Shown: positions 25,003 to 35,089, numbered from the stretch's first letter. The stretch is DNA of 64,000 bases from DATFVA01 sp963774455 (GCA_963774455.1 CAVZFD010000004.1:868001-932000), one strand, 5' to 3'. Notes: a model not told the origin generated them from the letters alone. Translations and numbers: made by a program.

Positions 25003-26043
25003 TTATTGCTCGCGGGATTTTAGGGTGATTTCGTAGCCTTCGCTTTTCAACCTCACACGGTTCTTGTGAAGGAAATCTTTTATCGCTTCTATCGGGATTA
25101 TCTTTGTGATCCCGTACTTGATGCTTTTATGAACTTTAGGAAAGATCTCTCCATCATATGGGATAAGTGTGTTGTATTTTTTGCCGCCGCTAAGTTTCAG
25201 AGGAGCAAGAAAAACCTCCTCATCTTCAGGAACCCACTGTACCATTCCCACCATTTCGAAGTGCGGCACGCCATCTCTTATTGCAAGTACAAGTCCCCCG
25301 CTGAATCCCGGGTTAACCACCGCATCGACTAGGAAGGCACCCTGACTATCGCGGTTAGGACTACTTACAATGGCTTTTGTAACCATCTGATAATTTATCG
25401 GGTACCCGAACAGATACACGAAAGTGCCCCATTCGAGCTGCTTTGAATATCCTGCAGGGTAGGGGAACACGGGAATTCTGAAGCCGGTTTGTGCGCTGTA
25501 CTTTCTTCCCAGCAAAGCGATATCCGCCTCATCATCTTTAGCAAGCAGTTCAACTTCGCTCCCTTCGGGAAATCCCGCCACGTAAATATTTTCTTTATCT
25601 TTTATGGAGAGAGTTTCAATGTAGGGTGTGGTCATTCCGTTTTTATCTGTCCTGTAAGCCGCTATCGTGTCAGGGAAGTTGACTATGTGAGCACAGGTAA
25701 TCAAAGCAATTGCCCCGTTCTCCGATGATACTGTAAATCCTGTACCCGACAATGAATTATTTCCGTATTCCACAGAGTCGGTCTTACTGCTGAGGATATC
25801 ATCGTTAAGCATTGAATACCTTATTTTATCCTCCGGTGCAAACTTATAGATCTTATAAAACACAGTACAGTTTATCCGCTGAACGCTTTCGCTTATCTTT
25901 TCAAGTTCAGGGGATGAGGACTTGTAGGGGAATTCACTGTCATACTTCCCGTCATTAAGTGTAGGGTAAACAGTTTCAAGTGTAGTGGAGCATGAGTTAA
26001 ACATTAAGGAGATTAAAACAAGCGGGAAAATCTTTTTCAACAT
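25003..26043 (-). CDS. Lipoprotein with trypsin-like serine protease domain
   Basis: 346 residues. Signal peptide with lipobox 'LMFNSC' (Cys18) indicates a lipid-anchored envelope protein. The trypsin-like triad is His119 ('LITCAHIV'), Asp174 ('DDEADIALL') and Ser248 ('NPGFSGGLV'), in HtrA-like order and spacing. No PDZ domain follows; the C-terminal 80 residues are a short extension. Probable role is periplasmic proteolysis or quality control. It is separated from the 38-kb block by the terminator at 26109-26138. Confidence 0.8.
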   Translation of the reverse strand: MLKKIFPLVLISLMFNSCSTTLETVYPTLNDGKYDSEFPYKSSSPELEKISESVQRINCTVFYKIYKFAPEDKIRYSMLNDDILSSKTDSVEYGNNSLSGTGFTVSSENGAIALITCAHIVNFPDTIAAYRTDKNGMTTPYIETLSIKDKENIYVAGFPEGSEVELLAKDDEADIALLGRKYSAQTGFRIPVFPYPAGYSKQLEWGTFVYLFGYPINYQMVTKAIVSSPNRDSQGAFLVDAVVNPGFSGGLVLAIRDGVPHFEMVGMVQWVPEDEEVFLAPLKLSGGKKYNTLIPYDGEIFPKVHKSIKYGITKIIPIEAIKDFLHKNRVRLKSEGYEITLKSREQ

Positions 26044-26108
26044 TTTGGCTCGTATTTATTTTATTAAATCTAACCAGAATATGAGAACTAATCAATTGGT
26101 CTGACCGT

Positions 26109-26138
26109 AAAAAAAAAGCCCGGCGAATTACCGGGCTT
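26109..26138 (-). terminator. Terminator at the end of the 38-kb minus-strand block
   Basis: AAGCCCGG (26116-26123) pairs with CCGGGCTT (26131-26138). Read on the minus strand, a run of T follows directly, 25 bases after the last gene's stop. Confidence 0.85.
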
Positions 26139-26162
26139 ATTATTAACGAAAATTTAACCTTG

Positions 26163-26789
26163 TTACTTCAACAGGATCATTTTTCTGGTGGAGATGAAGT
26201 TGTTCGACTTCAACCTGTATATATAAATTCCGCTGGCAATCTTTTCACCCCAGGAATTAGTTCCCTGCCATGAAATTGTATGCATACCGGGACTCTGGAC
26301 TACATTGTTCACAAGACTTTTAATCCGTCTTCCCAGTATATCAAATATCTCCAGGGTTACCTCACCTTTTTCTTTCAACTGATAAGTGATTGTTGTAGCC
26401 GGGTTGAAAGGGTTCGGATAGTTCTGGTATAAAGCATAGGTGTTCGGCTGAAGCGATATATTCTCAGAATGGATCTTTGCATAATCTTCCGTTCCTACGA
26501 TTATTCTGAAATGACTCTCTCCGTTTCCGGATGCGGCCAGTTCAGCAGAACCTTCGTTCACATCAATCGGGATCTCTCTATCCCTATCGAGCACCCATAT
26601 CCCGAAATTCTCCGGCAGAGTGGAGATTTTTTCCAGCGCTAATCTGAATGTTTGACCCGGGGATTTTGTCATAACTCTAAAGTCCCAGAAGGCACCATCC
26701 TTTGAAACGTTCACTACATTTCGGGCAAAAATACTTTTTCCTGATTCAATAAATAATTCAACGTCATCGGTTATGGGAGGCGGCTTCAA
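26163..26789 (-). pseudogene. C-terminal part of the T9SS beta-propeller protein, split off by a frameshift
   Basis: 208 residues from a TTG read as start, but no ribosome binding site supports it. It contains an Fn3-like region ('DGAFWDFRVMTKSPG'), then a complete T9SS type A sorting domain ('NYPNPFNPATTITYQLKE', 'SGIYIYRLKSNNF', 'TRKMILLK'). The frame is open upstream and reads 'EGAKDEIDKFDVLKPPPITD'. Dropping one G from the GGG at 26821-26823 joins it to the larger fragment. Confidence 0.75.
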
Positions 26790-26808
26790 TACATCAAACT
26801 TATCAATT

Positions 26809-29787
26809 TCATCTTTTGCACCCTTCCATCATACCAACAAAGTTCTGCTGGTCTTTTTGCCCCGAGTCAAGATACGTTTTCAGTTGTACAATAAATTCGT
26901 CATCCTTCATTGCGGCAAACAAATCGCTCTGAGGTTTTAAGAGGGAGAGATTCGGACTGACGTTCAGGTTGATAATTGATGCTGTAGGGTTGTAAACCCA
27001 GTAGCCATCCCAGGGCTGCAGGGTCAGCTGATCCATTTCATATTCCTGCGTATCGGGATTCCAGCGGAGAGGCGCCTGAAGCAGCAGGCTTGCATTCTCA
27101 ATCAACCCCCAGTCAACCGGAAAAGCAAAAGGATCACCTATCTGGTTATATCCCGGTTGTATAGAAATGGTGTAGCTATTGAATGACGGCACGCTCTGCG
27201 AATTATCTACATCAAAGGTTCTGCCCTCTTTGTTTATCAGCCAGAAAGCATTTCCCGGTATAATGTTCCCGTTTATTGAACTATACTCCGCGTAATTAGT
27301 CAGCTCCGGCTGCCATCTGAAGATGCGCCAGTTCTTAGGATCATATGACCCGTAATCATCTATAAATACTGAGTCGATCTCCGGAGCCCTTACAGAAAGC
27401 GGTACAGAAAACATTCTGTATTCACCGGCACTCATAGGATCAGGATAGAGGACCCGGGGAATATTGACATCAATTGAAGCAGGATTTGATTCAGGATTCA
27501 ATGACGGGTAGGTCACGGTGGTTAAGCCATCGGAGAACGAGACATAAAATTGAATGCCCGATATGGTTGCGAATTCCGGAGGAATATTGAAAGTATATAC
27601 GTTTCCCTCGTTCGTGAGTGTATCCTGCTGGTAAAGTGATTCTCCCGTTCTTCTATAGAAGATGTTGGCTGATGTAAATAGTGAGGAAGAGGGTGGAGTT
27701 ATATTTAAGATTGCTGGTTGGCCAATTGCCGGAGATGTCGGAACCTGGACTATTATTGCCGAAAGACCAGTGCCGGTTAATTGAATAATATCAGGACTGC
27801 CGGAAGCTGAGCTATAGATGGTCAACTCCGCACTTTTTAATCCTGAAGTATCAGGAGAAAAGCTCACATTCAAATTAAGGAAACTTAACAGGTGAAGAGT
27901 ATCCCCATCCACGGGCGGTGAAAATGAAAAATCAGATGCATTAATTCCCGTGATTCGGGCACTATCTATCCGCATGTCGGTGAACCCGGGGTTAATGAGT
28001 GAAACAGTCAAATTAGAAATGAGTCCAACATCTACCGAACCGAAATTAAGGACTGAATCAGAAAAAGTTAATTCTGACTGTACTCCTGACCCCGAGAAAA
28101 ACACTGTATCGGGTGATGTGGATGCATCACTGACTATTTCCATATAGGCAGTTTTTAATCCCGGGTACATCGGGAAAAATATAAATCCCATATCCGCCGA
28201 TTGGAGTGCAGCAACGCTATCGAGAGGGTAGCCGGATATGATTCCGAATGAGCCGCTGGTATCATTCACAAAATTTAGATTAAATATATGAAGATTAGCC
28301 TGACTTGAATTATGAAATGATACCGTCATCGAATCGATATTCCCAACAGGAAAAGTTCCAAAGTCGACGGGGTCAGGAATAACATTAAATTTCGGTGAAG
28401 GGAGTTTTGCAACGAATGCGTCTTCGCCTATACCGTTTAATATTATGGTGCCGATGGTGTCAGTATCATAAAAACCTCCGCAGCCGTAAATATCTCCTTT
28501 TGAATCATTGGTTATGCCACCCAACTGGCTGCCATTTACCAGTCCCGCGAACCTTCCCCAGAGTTTCTGCCCTGAACCCGAATACCTGGCAAAGTATATA
28601 TCATTTGTTTCGCTTGACACATTAGTAATCGAGAGTGCAGAAAGACAAATATTCCCGGCAGCATCAATGTCAATTTCACCTGCCTGATTGTAATATCCCG
28701 GGTGATCCTGTACAGCCCACAATGGAGTACCCGATTGATTGAATTTTGCAAGAAAAAGTTCAGAATTCAATAAAGTGTTCAGAACTATTCCTCCGAAATT
28801 TGCCATCACAGAAAATGAACCTGTTATTATAATATTATCATCTTTATCAATTTCAACGTCTGTTCCATATGAAAAGGAATTGCTCGAATCACTGGTAACC
28901 TGTACTACCCAGTTGAAATTTCCCAGGGCATCATACTTAGCAAGGAAAATATCCTGGTCAGTTCCATCCCAACTGCTCAACAGTGTAGTATCTCCAAAAG
29001 AAATAACATTTGAGAACGATCCGGTGATGAATACGTTATCATTCTGATCTGTCCTCACACCTTGTGCATAATTATAGAAGCTTGATCCCCCTGATGCATC
29101 ATAAGCAGCCTGCACCCATTGTTCATTTCCGGTCGCGTCATATTTCACTACATAGATATCTCCCCATTGATTTCCCGATTGCACTGTGAACTGACCGAAC
29201 GTTGCAAACTGCGTAAAAGTACCAGTTACAATTATATTGTTCTGATTATCGGCAGTTACTTCATATCCAATGTCGCTGCCCTGACCGCCGCCCTGCTTTA
29301 CCCATTGGAAGATACCGTCAGGACTATATTTAGCAACAAAAATATCATTACCGCCGAAAGAGTTCAGTGTAGTGGTACCGAATACTGCAGTGCCATTGAA
29401 TATTCCTGTTACGATTACATTACCGAGCTTGTCGGTAGTAACGCTGTACGGCAGATCATAGCTTGTACCGCCCGCGCTTATTGCCCAGAGTACGGTTCCG
29501 GTATTTGTATATTTTGCTATATAGATGTCGCCTGCCCCGATAGGATTAAGACTAAAGCTTCCGAAAGTTGCAATACCATCATAATAGCCGGTTACAACAA
29601 TGTTTCCATCGGGATCTACAGTCAGGTCAGAGGCGTAATCATAACCGTCGCTCCCGCCGCTTTCTGCCCACAGAAAATCAGGAGCCTGACCCGGTAATAT
29701 CTGTGCAGAAAGATTCTGGAAAACCGCGGCCGCAATAACAATTATTATTGATATTAAGCCGGTCATAATCATTTTTTGTTTATCCAT
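26809..29787 (-). CDS. T9SS-destined SBBP-repeat beta-propeller protein, truncated by frameshift
   Basis: 992 residues with a signal peptide (about 8-30). Residues about 35-460 hold SBBP-type beta-propeller repeats ('DPDGNIVVTGYYDG', 'KLGNVIVTGIFNG', 'GDIYIAKY'), about eight of them. Residues about 470-680 are two immunoglobulin-like choice-of-anchor D/HYDIN-type repeats ('DFGTFPVGNIDSMTVSFHN', 'NFGSVDVGLISNLTVSLIN'). A further region leads to 'QNFVGMMEGCKR' and a premature TGA. Without the extra G the protein would be about 1,208 residues with the sorting domain. As it stands the product could not be exported by T9SS. It is the last gene of the T6SS block. Confidence 0.8.
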   Translation of the reverse strand: MDKQKMIMTGLISIIIVIAAAVFQNLSAQILPGQAPDFLWAESGGSDGYDYASDLTVDPDGNIVVTGYYDGIATFGSFSLNPIGAGDIYIAKYTNTGTVLWAISAGGTSYDLPYSVTTDKLGNVIVTGIFNGTAVFGTTTLNSFGGNDIFVAKYSPDGIFQWVKQGGGQGSDIGYEVTADNQNNIIVTGTFTQFATFGQFTVQSGNQWGDIYVVKYDATGNEQWVQAAYDASGGSSFYNYAQGVRTDQNDNVFITGSFSNVISFGDTTLLSSWDGTDQDIFLAKYDALGNFNWVVQVTSDSSNSFSYGTDVEIDKDDNIIITGSFSVMANFGGIVLNTLLNSELFLAKFNQSGTPLWAVQDHPGYYNQAGEIDIDAAGNICLSALSITNVSSETNDIYFARYSGSGQKLWGRFAGLVNGSQLGGITNDSKGDIYGCGGFYDTDTIGTIILNGIGEDAFVAKLPSPKFNVIPDPVDFGTFPVGNIDSMTVSFHNSSQANLHIFNLNFVNDTSGSFGIISGYPLDSVAALQSADMGFIFFPMYPGLKTAYMEIVSDASTSPDTVFFSGSGVQSELTFSDSVLNFGSVDVGLISNLTVSLINPGFTDMRIDSARITGINASDFSFSPPVDGDTLHLLSFLNLNVSFSPDTSGLKSAELTIYSSASGSPDIIQLTGTGLSAIIVQVPTSPAIGQPAILNITPPSSSLFTSANIFYRRTGESLYQQDTLTNEGNVYTFNIPPEFATISGIQFYVSFSDGLTTVTYPSLNPESNPASIDVNIPRVLYPDPMSAGEYRMFSVPLSVRAPEIDSVFIDDYGSYDPKNWRIFRWQPELTNYAEYSSINGNIIPGNAFWLINKEGRTFDVDNSQSVPSFNSYTISIQPGYNQIGDPFAFPVDWGLIENASLLLQAPLRWNPDTQEYEMDQLTLQPWDGYWVYNPTASIINLNVSPNLSLLKPQSDLFAAMKDDEFIVQLKTYLDSGQKDQQNFVGMMEGCKR

Positions 29788-29817
29788 CTTATTTCCAATA
29801 AAAATTTATAAATCTTT

Positions 29818-30924
29818 CTACAATGAAAATTTAATCCCACCGCTTATAGCGTAGCTGCTCAGATCAGTTTTACCGGCGGCATTACCCATAAGATACCTGA
29901 ACATTAAAGGAATAGAGACCGAAGATGACAGTTTGAACTGAGGAGAAAGGCGGAGACCATATAAAGTATATCCCGAAAAATAGCCGGCAGTTTTTTCATA
30001 AATACCCGTGAAAAGTCCGTAACCAAGTGAAAATGATGAACTAAAATACTGGTTATAGGATGCATCGAGGTAAAACTGATTGGGAGTTATTTTTTCGTTG
30101 TCAAGTACAGCGTTATCTCCTTTAAGTTCATCCAGCGCTACATTTCTGTACAAGAAACCAATGGTCAGGAAGTCATACCCGAAAAATTGCCTGTACATAG
30201 AATTGAAGATAATCCTGTTGCCTGATGAAAAGATCTCCTTGCCGTTGAGCTTGTCACTGCCATAAAATATGCCGATGATGTCGCCGGATACTGTCTGCGT
30301 TTCGCTGAGTTTTAGATCAAGTCCGGCCGTAAGCGAAACCTCATTTGATGGGGTATATTTGTAGTTTTCTATATTAAGCGGCTGATACTCTGATTTAAAC
30401 TGGTATGAAACTCCAGCACCGATTACTACTTCATCCGACAGAGGGTTGAGCCAGGTAGCACCTATGAAAGCATTTAAACCCTGCCCGAAATTGGATGTTT
30501 TCAATCCGAACAATTCCTGGCTGACTACCTGTGAAACAGCGAATTCAGTTGAATTTAATTTTGTCTTACCGCTTGGGATATTAACACCGGCGTCAAATGA
30601 CAGGTTTTCATCCGGCAATTTCTGGTTAACAAACAGCTGCAGATCTGAAAGTCCGCTTAAATCACTGTTCATACTTCCCAGGCTTGTGCTGGCCGAAGCG
30701 TACCGGGTAACAAGTCCTACCGATGTATTATCAAGCGGATTATATCCTGCGGAAATAATATTTGTAAACTCTGAAAAATCCGAGCTGTCATTAACCGACC
30801 AATTCTCATAAAACGGCATAATGTTGATAGTCGCTACGGGACGTGGGTTGTATAAATCCTGCGAAAAACTATTCGCCGTAAGTACAAAAAGAAGAATTAA
30901 CAAAATCTTAAAAAAACTTTTCAT
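29818..30924 (-). CDS. Outer-membrane beta-barrel protein
   Basis: 368 residues. There is a signal peptide (1-21, 'LLILLFVLTANSFSQ'), then alternating amphipathic strands throughout ('SVGLVTRYASAS', 'EVVIGAGVSYQFKSEY', 'EVSLTAGLDLKLS') and a C-terminal 'SGGIKFSL' ending as expected for barrels. About 14 strands can be guessed. No known channel family. It lies 30 bases after the CsgG-like lipoprotein gene and before the T9SS protein, so it may form the outer-membrane part of the same apparatus, which is inference. Confidence 0.6.
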   Translation of the reverse strand: MKSFFKILLILLFVLTANSFSQDLYNPRPVATINIMPFYENWSVNDSSDFSEFTNIISAGYNPLDNTSVGLVTRYASASTSLGSMNSDLSGLSDLQLFVNQKLPDENLSFDAGVNIPSGKTKLNSTEFAVSQVVSQELFGLKTSNFGQGLNAFIGATWLNPLSDEVVIGAGVSYQFKSEYQPLNIENYKYTPSNEVSLTAGLDLKLSETQTVSGDIIGIFYGSDKLNGKEIFSSGNRIIFNSMYRQFFGYDFLTIGFLYRNVALDELKGDNAVLDNEKITPNQFYLDASYNQYFSSSFSLGYGLFTGIYEKTAGYFSGYTLYGLRLSPQFKLSSSVSIPLMFRYLMGNAAGKTDLSSYAISGGIKFSL

Positions 30925-30954
30925 AATATGTTCCTGTTATTAAAGGCTGAATCT

Positions 30955-32262
30955 TTAATTTCCCGGCGGAGGCGGGGGAGGGGGAGGAGGAGAAGGAAGG
31001 TCTTGAGTCACTATTACTTCCTGCGCGGGGCTGCGGCTATCGATTCCCTGAACAAAATTTGAAACTATATTACTTCCCAGGTTTTCACGGCGACTAGCAG
31101 CCAGGTTAATCATCTCATTCTTTACCACGGGCGCCGTCTTTCTCAATGTCGCAACCAGGTTTTCTTTTGAGCCGCCGCTTTTACCGAGACTTTGAGACGA
31201 ATGAAGTTTATTCCCCGCATCCTTGAAGCCCGGATCCATCTGTGAAGCCTGGTTAAAGAATTGTCCCGCCTGCTGAAAGTTCCCTGCATCTTCCTGTAGC
31301 AGACCTTTTGAATATGCGAGGAATGCTTCGAGGTTCTGGGTAGGTATATAGGCTATGTTCTCTTTTTCTTCCTGTGTGAGATGGAATCCGTTCTCCTGCA
31401 GGAAAGCAAATACAACCTGTTTCTGAAGGAGGAACAGATCTTTAAGCGAACCCGATTTGTTTACCCATGATTTTCTCTGGCTGGTAGGGACTTCCCACGA
31501 TCCTAAATTGATGTTAAAGTCACCGTTATCAGTCACATCATAATCTCCGGATACTATAATACCGGCCTTCAGTATTTTCCCGACACGGGGCGCAGTTGAT
31601 TGATCTACAGCGTCGGATTGGGCCAGTTTCAGCTCATCAAGAACGGCCTGTATCCTCACCCTTTCAAGTATCCTTATTTCCTTGAGCTTCGCAAGGTCTA
31701 TGCTTACCATTTCACTGAATCCTCTGCTCAACGGTGCATACTCTTTATTTGTACCCTGGTAGATCAGGGGGAATACTGCCATTGTGCTATCTGATATTTT
31801 CTGTACAGAAATATCATTTTCGTTTTGGATCAGCAGCTTTATGTCCGAATAATTTTCCTGGCGTTTTATCCAGAGATATCTTCCCTCCAGCATTTCCCTG
31901 AAAGGAGAATCTTCAGGCACCTCTTTATATCTCGCATAGTATGCTGAGGCCTTTCCCTGTTCATTGTAGAATTCAAGATTCAGACCTTTGTAGAAAATCA
32001 GTTCGGGATCATCTGGATTTATATCCAGAGCCTCGCCCAGGTAGTATCTTGCTTTATCGTTGTCATGTGTCTGCATATAATAAATGCTTAAGTCTTTCAA
32101 AGCCTCAAAGTCTTTCGGGTCAGCCAGAGTCCGGTCAATCCATCCCCGCACCTGGTTCTTGTACATTTCCGGATTATCCATTAGTGAACCCGAAGAACAC
32201 GAATTGAGGACAAGCATAAGCAGCAATGCACCGGCGGGAAATAAGAATTTAATCTTTTTCAA
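30955..32262 (-). CDS. TPR lipoprotein with CsgG-like domain
   Basis: 435 residues. Lipobox 'LVLNSC' gives lipidated Cys22. TPR helices lie at about 50-130 ('ALKDLSIYYMQTHDNDKARY'). A CsgG-like domain lies at about 160-260 ('GFSEMVSIDLAKLKEIRILE', 'VGKILKAGIIVSGDY'). A second TPR lies at about 305-350, and a nine-residue polyproline stretch ends the protein. CsgG proteins form outer-membrane channels or lipoprotein complexes. The related gene upstream has the same domain, so the pair may form a hetero-complex. Confidence 0.65.
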   Translation of the reverse strand: MKKIKFLFPAGALLLMLVLNSCSSGSLMDNPEMYKNQVRGWIDRTLADPKDFEALKDLSIYYMQTHDNDKARYYLGEALDINPDDPELIFYKGLNLEFYNEQGKASAYYARYKEVPEDSPFREMLEGRYLWIKRQENYSDIKLLIQNENDISVQKISDSTMAVFPLIYQGTNKEYAPLSRGFSEMVSIDLAKLKEIRILERVRIQAVLDELKLAQSDAVDQSTAPRVGKILKAGIIVSGDYDVTDNGDFNINLGSWEVPTSQRKSWVNKSGSLKDLFLLQKQVVFAFLQENGFHLTQEEKENIAYIPTQNLEAFLAYSKGLLQEDAGNFQQAGQFFNQASQMDPGFKDAGNKLHSSQSLGKSGGSKENLVATLRKTAPVVKNEMINLAASRRENLGSNIVSNFVQGIDSRSPAQEVIVTQDLPSPPPPPPPPPGN

Positions 32263-32284
32263 ATTTCAACCTCGTTTAAATTAT

Positions 32285-33307
32285 TTAAAGCAGCGGCGCT
32301 ATGCTTTGAGCTTTTAATTTAGCCTTCTCATAGTCCGGATCAATTTTCAAAGCTTCCTCGAATTTCTCGTAAGCGCTTTTATAATCTTCCTTTTCAAGGT
32401 AGCTTAATCCGACTGAGTAAGCCATAATAGCATCAAGCGATGGTGCCTGGGAAACATCCTGCGGCGTTTCTTTCTTTAATGTCACATTGATATTATCCGC
32501 TATTTTCTTTCCCAGCTGATCGGTAAGATCAAAAAAATCGTCGAGGTCGCCTTTCACTTCATCGGTCAATAGTATTTCGCTGGTTTCAACTTTAACAAGG
32601 CGCGCGCCGAGCCATATCTGGTCACCCATAATAATAAAACTTCCCAGCATAACGGTCTGCACGCCAAGCTGTTTTCCGAGTCGCACAGCACCTTCCATAT
32701 CATTTTCGTTCTGAAGCTTTATTTCATCAAGGATCCATTTAATCCTTTCTCTTTCAATAACTTTCAGGTTGGTTGAGTTATTAAGCCTGTTTATCATAAG
32801 ATCTGCGAATCCCTGTTCCATAGGATCATATTGTGCTTTATGATCAACAGACCTGTTCTTAAAATCTATTATTGCCATTGTCTTCATTCCCGGATCAGGT
32901 CTTTCAACAGCGTAGGATCCCTCCAATTCTTTCCTTGATTCATAATAGAGTTTCATAAATACAGGCGGTTCATAATCGGGATTAAAAACCATCATAGGCG
33001 GCTCAAGTTTGAGAAGCTGAGCTATTGCATCCTTTGCCTTATCGTATAAACCTTTTGCCGAATAAGCCCTTCCAAGGAACCTAAGGGCATCTTTTCTTAT
33101 TTCAATATCGGCTGAACTATCTGCGGCCAGACTATTCAATATTTCTATCGCGTTGTCAAACTTTGCGGATTTGTAATACTGCTCAGCCTGATCAAGCTTT
33201 TCTTTGGAATCAGTCTGCGCAGAAACAGCAGAGACCATTAAGAGAAAGAACACTGCAAAAAAGAACATGTACATTCGTTTACCGGTAAGTAATTGATCAT
33301 AATACAT
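32285..33307 (-). CDS. TPR/CsgG-like exported protein
   Basis: 340 residues. AGGAGG stands 7 bases before the ATG at 33305-33307, fixing the start, although the signal peptide begins at residue 12 ('MYMFFFAVFFLLMVSAVSAQ'). TPR helices are at about 33-110, a CsgG-like domain at about 145-260 ('GFADLMINRLNNSTNLKVIE', 'LGKQLGVQTVMLGSF'), and another TPR at about 285-330. There is no lipobox. It lies 51 bases after the kinase gene and 22 before the lipoprotein with the same domain plan. Confidence 0.65.
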   Translation of the reverse strand: MYYDQLLTGKRMYMFFFAVFFLLMVSAVSAQTDSKEKLDQAEQYYKSAKFDNAIEILNSLAADSSADIEIRKDALRFLGRAYSAKGLYDKAKDAIAQLLKLEPPMMVFNPDYEPPVFMKLYYESRKELEGSYAVERPDPGMKTMAIIDFKNRSVDHKAQYDPMEQGFADLMINRLNNSTNLKVIERERIKWILDEIKLQNENDMEGAVRLGKQLGVQTVMLGSFIIMGDQIWLGARLVKVETSEILLTDEVKGDLDDFFDLTDQLGKKIADNINVTLKKETPQDVSQAPSLDAIMAYSVGLSYLEKEDYKSAYEKFEEALKIDPDYEKAKLKAQSIAPLL

Positions 33308-33358
33308 ATTATTAACCTCCTGTATACTTATAATTAAAATTCGGAATCGTCTTTTGAT

Positions 33359-35083
33359 TTATTTGAAATGGAATACCAGCGAGTGGGTTTTAGGCTCAAG
33401 GGAAGGGGAGATGATCAGCTGAATATCATTTTCAACCGTGCGGTATCCTGTTTTCTTAACTGTTATTTTATATGTTCCGGGACCAAGGTTCAGGTCGCCG
33501 GGTGTGGTTTTATCGGTACTCTGACCGTTCAAGTATATCATACCCCATATAGGATCGCCAGTATTACTTAATGACTGTATGTTTACCTGCTGCTGGAAAT
33601 AACAGGTAATCTCTTTATTCTGGTTCGCGCTGAGGTTTACGGAAACTAGTTTTGTTCCGAATTCGGGATGAGTAAATTTTATTGTATGCTTTCCTGACTC
33701 GACCGAATTTCTGATCTTCTCATCGGAGTCCGATAACACCCTGCTCCCGTCAATGAAAATGCTTGCGGCCGGCACAGAATTCAATGTCAAAGTAGCTTTT
33801 GCCTGCGATATTTTTGCCGCCTGTAATTTTATATTAAGTTCATTTTTGCCGGTATTAACCAGGTAACCTGCATCCTGCCAGTCATCATAGCCTTTAAGTT
33901 TCAGCATAATTGAATAGCGTGCAACAGATAGAGAATCAAGTGAATATGGCGTTGTGCCTGTATTCTTACCGTTTATGAAAACAGAGGCTCCTGAGGGATC
34001 CGAATTCACCGAAAGGCTGGCGGGAATTATCTTTTTCTGATTATCAATTAATATGGTGCCTTTGTCTTCTTTAATTTTTTCTGGTTTGTTTCCTGTGATA
34101 AAATAAAACGAAACTATAAGTACTGTTATTAGCAGCGCTGCCCCTGCCAGATAAAATTTTTTCCTCCCGGATGGTGCCGGAGGCTTATTTTCCTTGTGTG
34201 ACTGATCATACCCGGACATAATCCTGGTCTTTTCTTCTTCATCAGCGGCTTCAAGCCTGATACCCGTCAGTAGGGTGAACATTTCCCCGGTACTCTGGAA
34301 TCTTTTCTCAGGATCCTTATCGATAGCCTTCATTATTACTTTAACCAGTTCCTTCGGGATAAGGGGATTGTATTTGGTTGGCGGGGCGATCTTTCCCTCG
34401 ACGATCTGTTTCTGAATAACAAATTCAGATTCCCCTTTTTCGAACGGGGTTCGGCCTGCAAGCATTTCATACAGGGTCATTCCGAGCGAATATATGTCGC
34501 TCCTTTTATCGACATTTTTTAATCCCTTAACCTGTTCGGGCGACATATAATATAAAGTTCCGGCAGCGGCGTGGGTAACCGTATTCTGGGTTCCCCCTTC
34601 CTGGATCACTTTGGCCAAACCAAAGTCCATTACCTTTACTGTTCCATCTTCATTCAGCAGAACATTATTCGGTTTTATATCGCGGTGTATTACGCCCACT
34701 TTATGGGCGTGCCTGATTGCATTGATAATCTGTGAGCCGATGGCGATTGTCTCTGCAGCACTAAACCTTCCTTTTTCTTTTAACCATTCGGCTATAGTCT
34801 TTGCACTGACATATTCCATAACCATAAAAAGACCGTATTCAGTTTCTCTCAGTGCATACACACCTACTATATTCTGATTCTCAAGCCGTGCAAGAGCACG
34901 CGCCTCGGTTTTAAATCTCTGCAGGAAGTTTTCGTCTCTCGAAAGAAAGGGATCAATCATCTTTAAGGCAACTAACTTTTCGAGGTTCATGTCCATAGCC
35001 TTAAAAACAACCCCCATTCCGCCTCGTCCGATCACCTCAAGGATTTTATAATTATCAACTTCTTTTCCTATTAACTGTTCCAT
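33359..35083 (-). CDS. Membrane Ser/Thr protein kinase with periplasmic PEGA domains
   Basis: 574 residues. A complete kinase domain covers 10-270: glycine loop 'GRGGMG' (19-24), Lys41, Glu60, HRD at 133-135 and DFG at 153-155, with 'GTLYYMSPEQ' in the activation segment. One transmembrane helix lies at about 310-330. Outside the membrane there are about three PEGA repeats (about 355-425, 430-495, 500-570), with 'SDPSGASVFINGKNTGTTPY' as the clearest. It is the counterpart of the PP2C gene 6 bases upstream. Unlike Pseudomonas PpkA it has no von Willebrand domain. The likely targets are FHA-recognised Thr residues in T6SS components. Confidence 0.85.
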   Translation of the reverse strand: MEQLIGKEVDNYKILEVIGRGGMGVVFKAMDMNLEKLVALKMIDPFLSRDENFLQRFKTEARALARLENQNIVGVYALRETEYGLFMVMEYVSAKTIAEWLKEKGRFSAAETIAIGSQIINAIRHAHKVGVIHRDIKPNNVLLNEDGTVKVMDFGLAKVIQEGGTQNTVTHAAAGTLYYMSPEQVKGLKNVDKRSDIYSLGMTLYEMLAGRTPFEKGESEFVIQKQIVEGKIAPPTKYNPLIPKELVKVIMKAIDKDPEKRFQSTGEMFTLLTGIRLEAADEEEKTRIMSGYDQSHKENKPPAPSGRKKFYLAGAALLITVLIVSFYFITGNKPEKIKEDKGTILIDNQKKIIPASLSVNSDPSGASVFINGKNTGTTPYSLDSLSVARYSIMLKLKGYDDWQDAGYLVNTGKNELNIKLQAAKISQAKATLTLNSVPAASIFIDGSRVLSDSDEKIRNSVESGKHTIKFTHPEFGTKLVSVNLSANQNKEITCYFQQQVNIQSLSNTGDPIWGMIYLNGQSTDKTTPGDLNLGPGTYKITVKKTGYRTVENDIQLIISPSLEPKTHSLVFHFK

Positions 35084-35089
35084 TAAGGA

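Noticed and set aside
33359..35083. Kinase as a PpkA orthologue
   Set aside because: It lacks the von Willebrand factor domain of PpkA and carries PEGA repeats, so it is called only a PEGA kinase.
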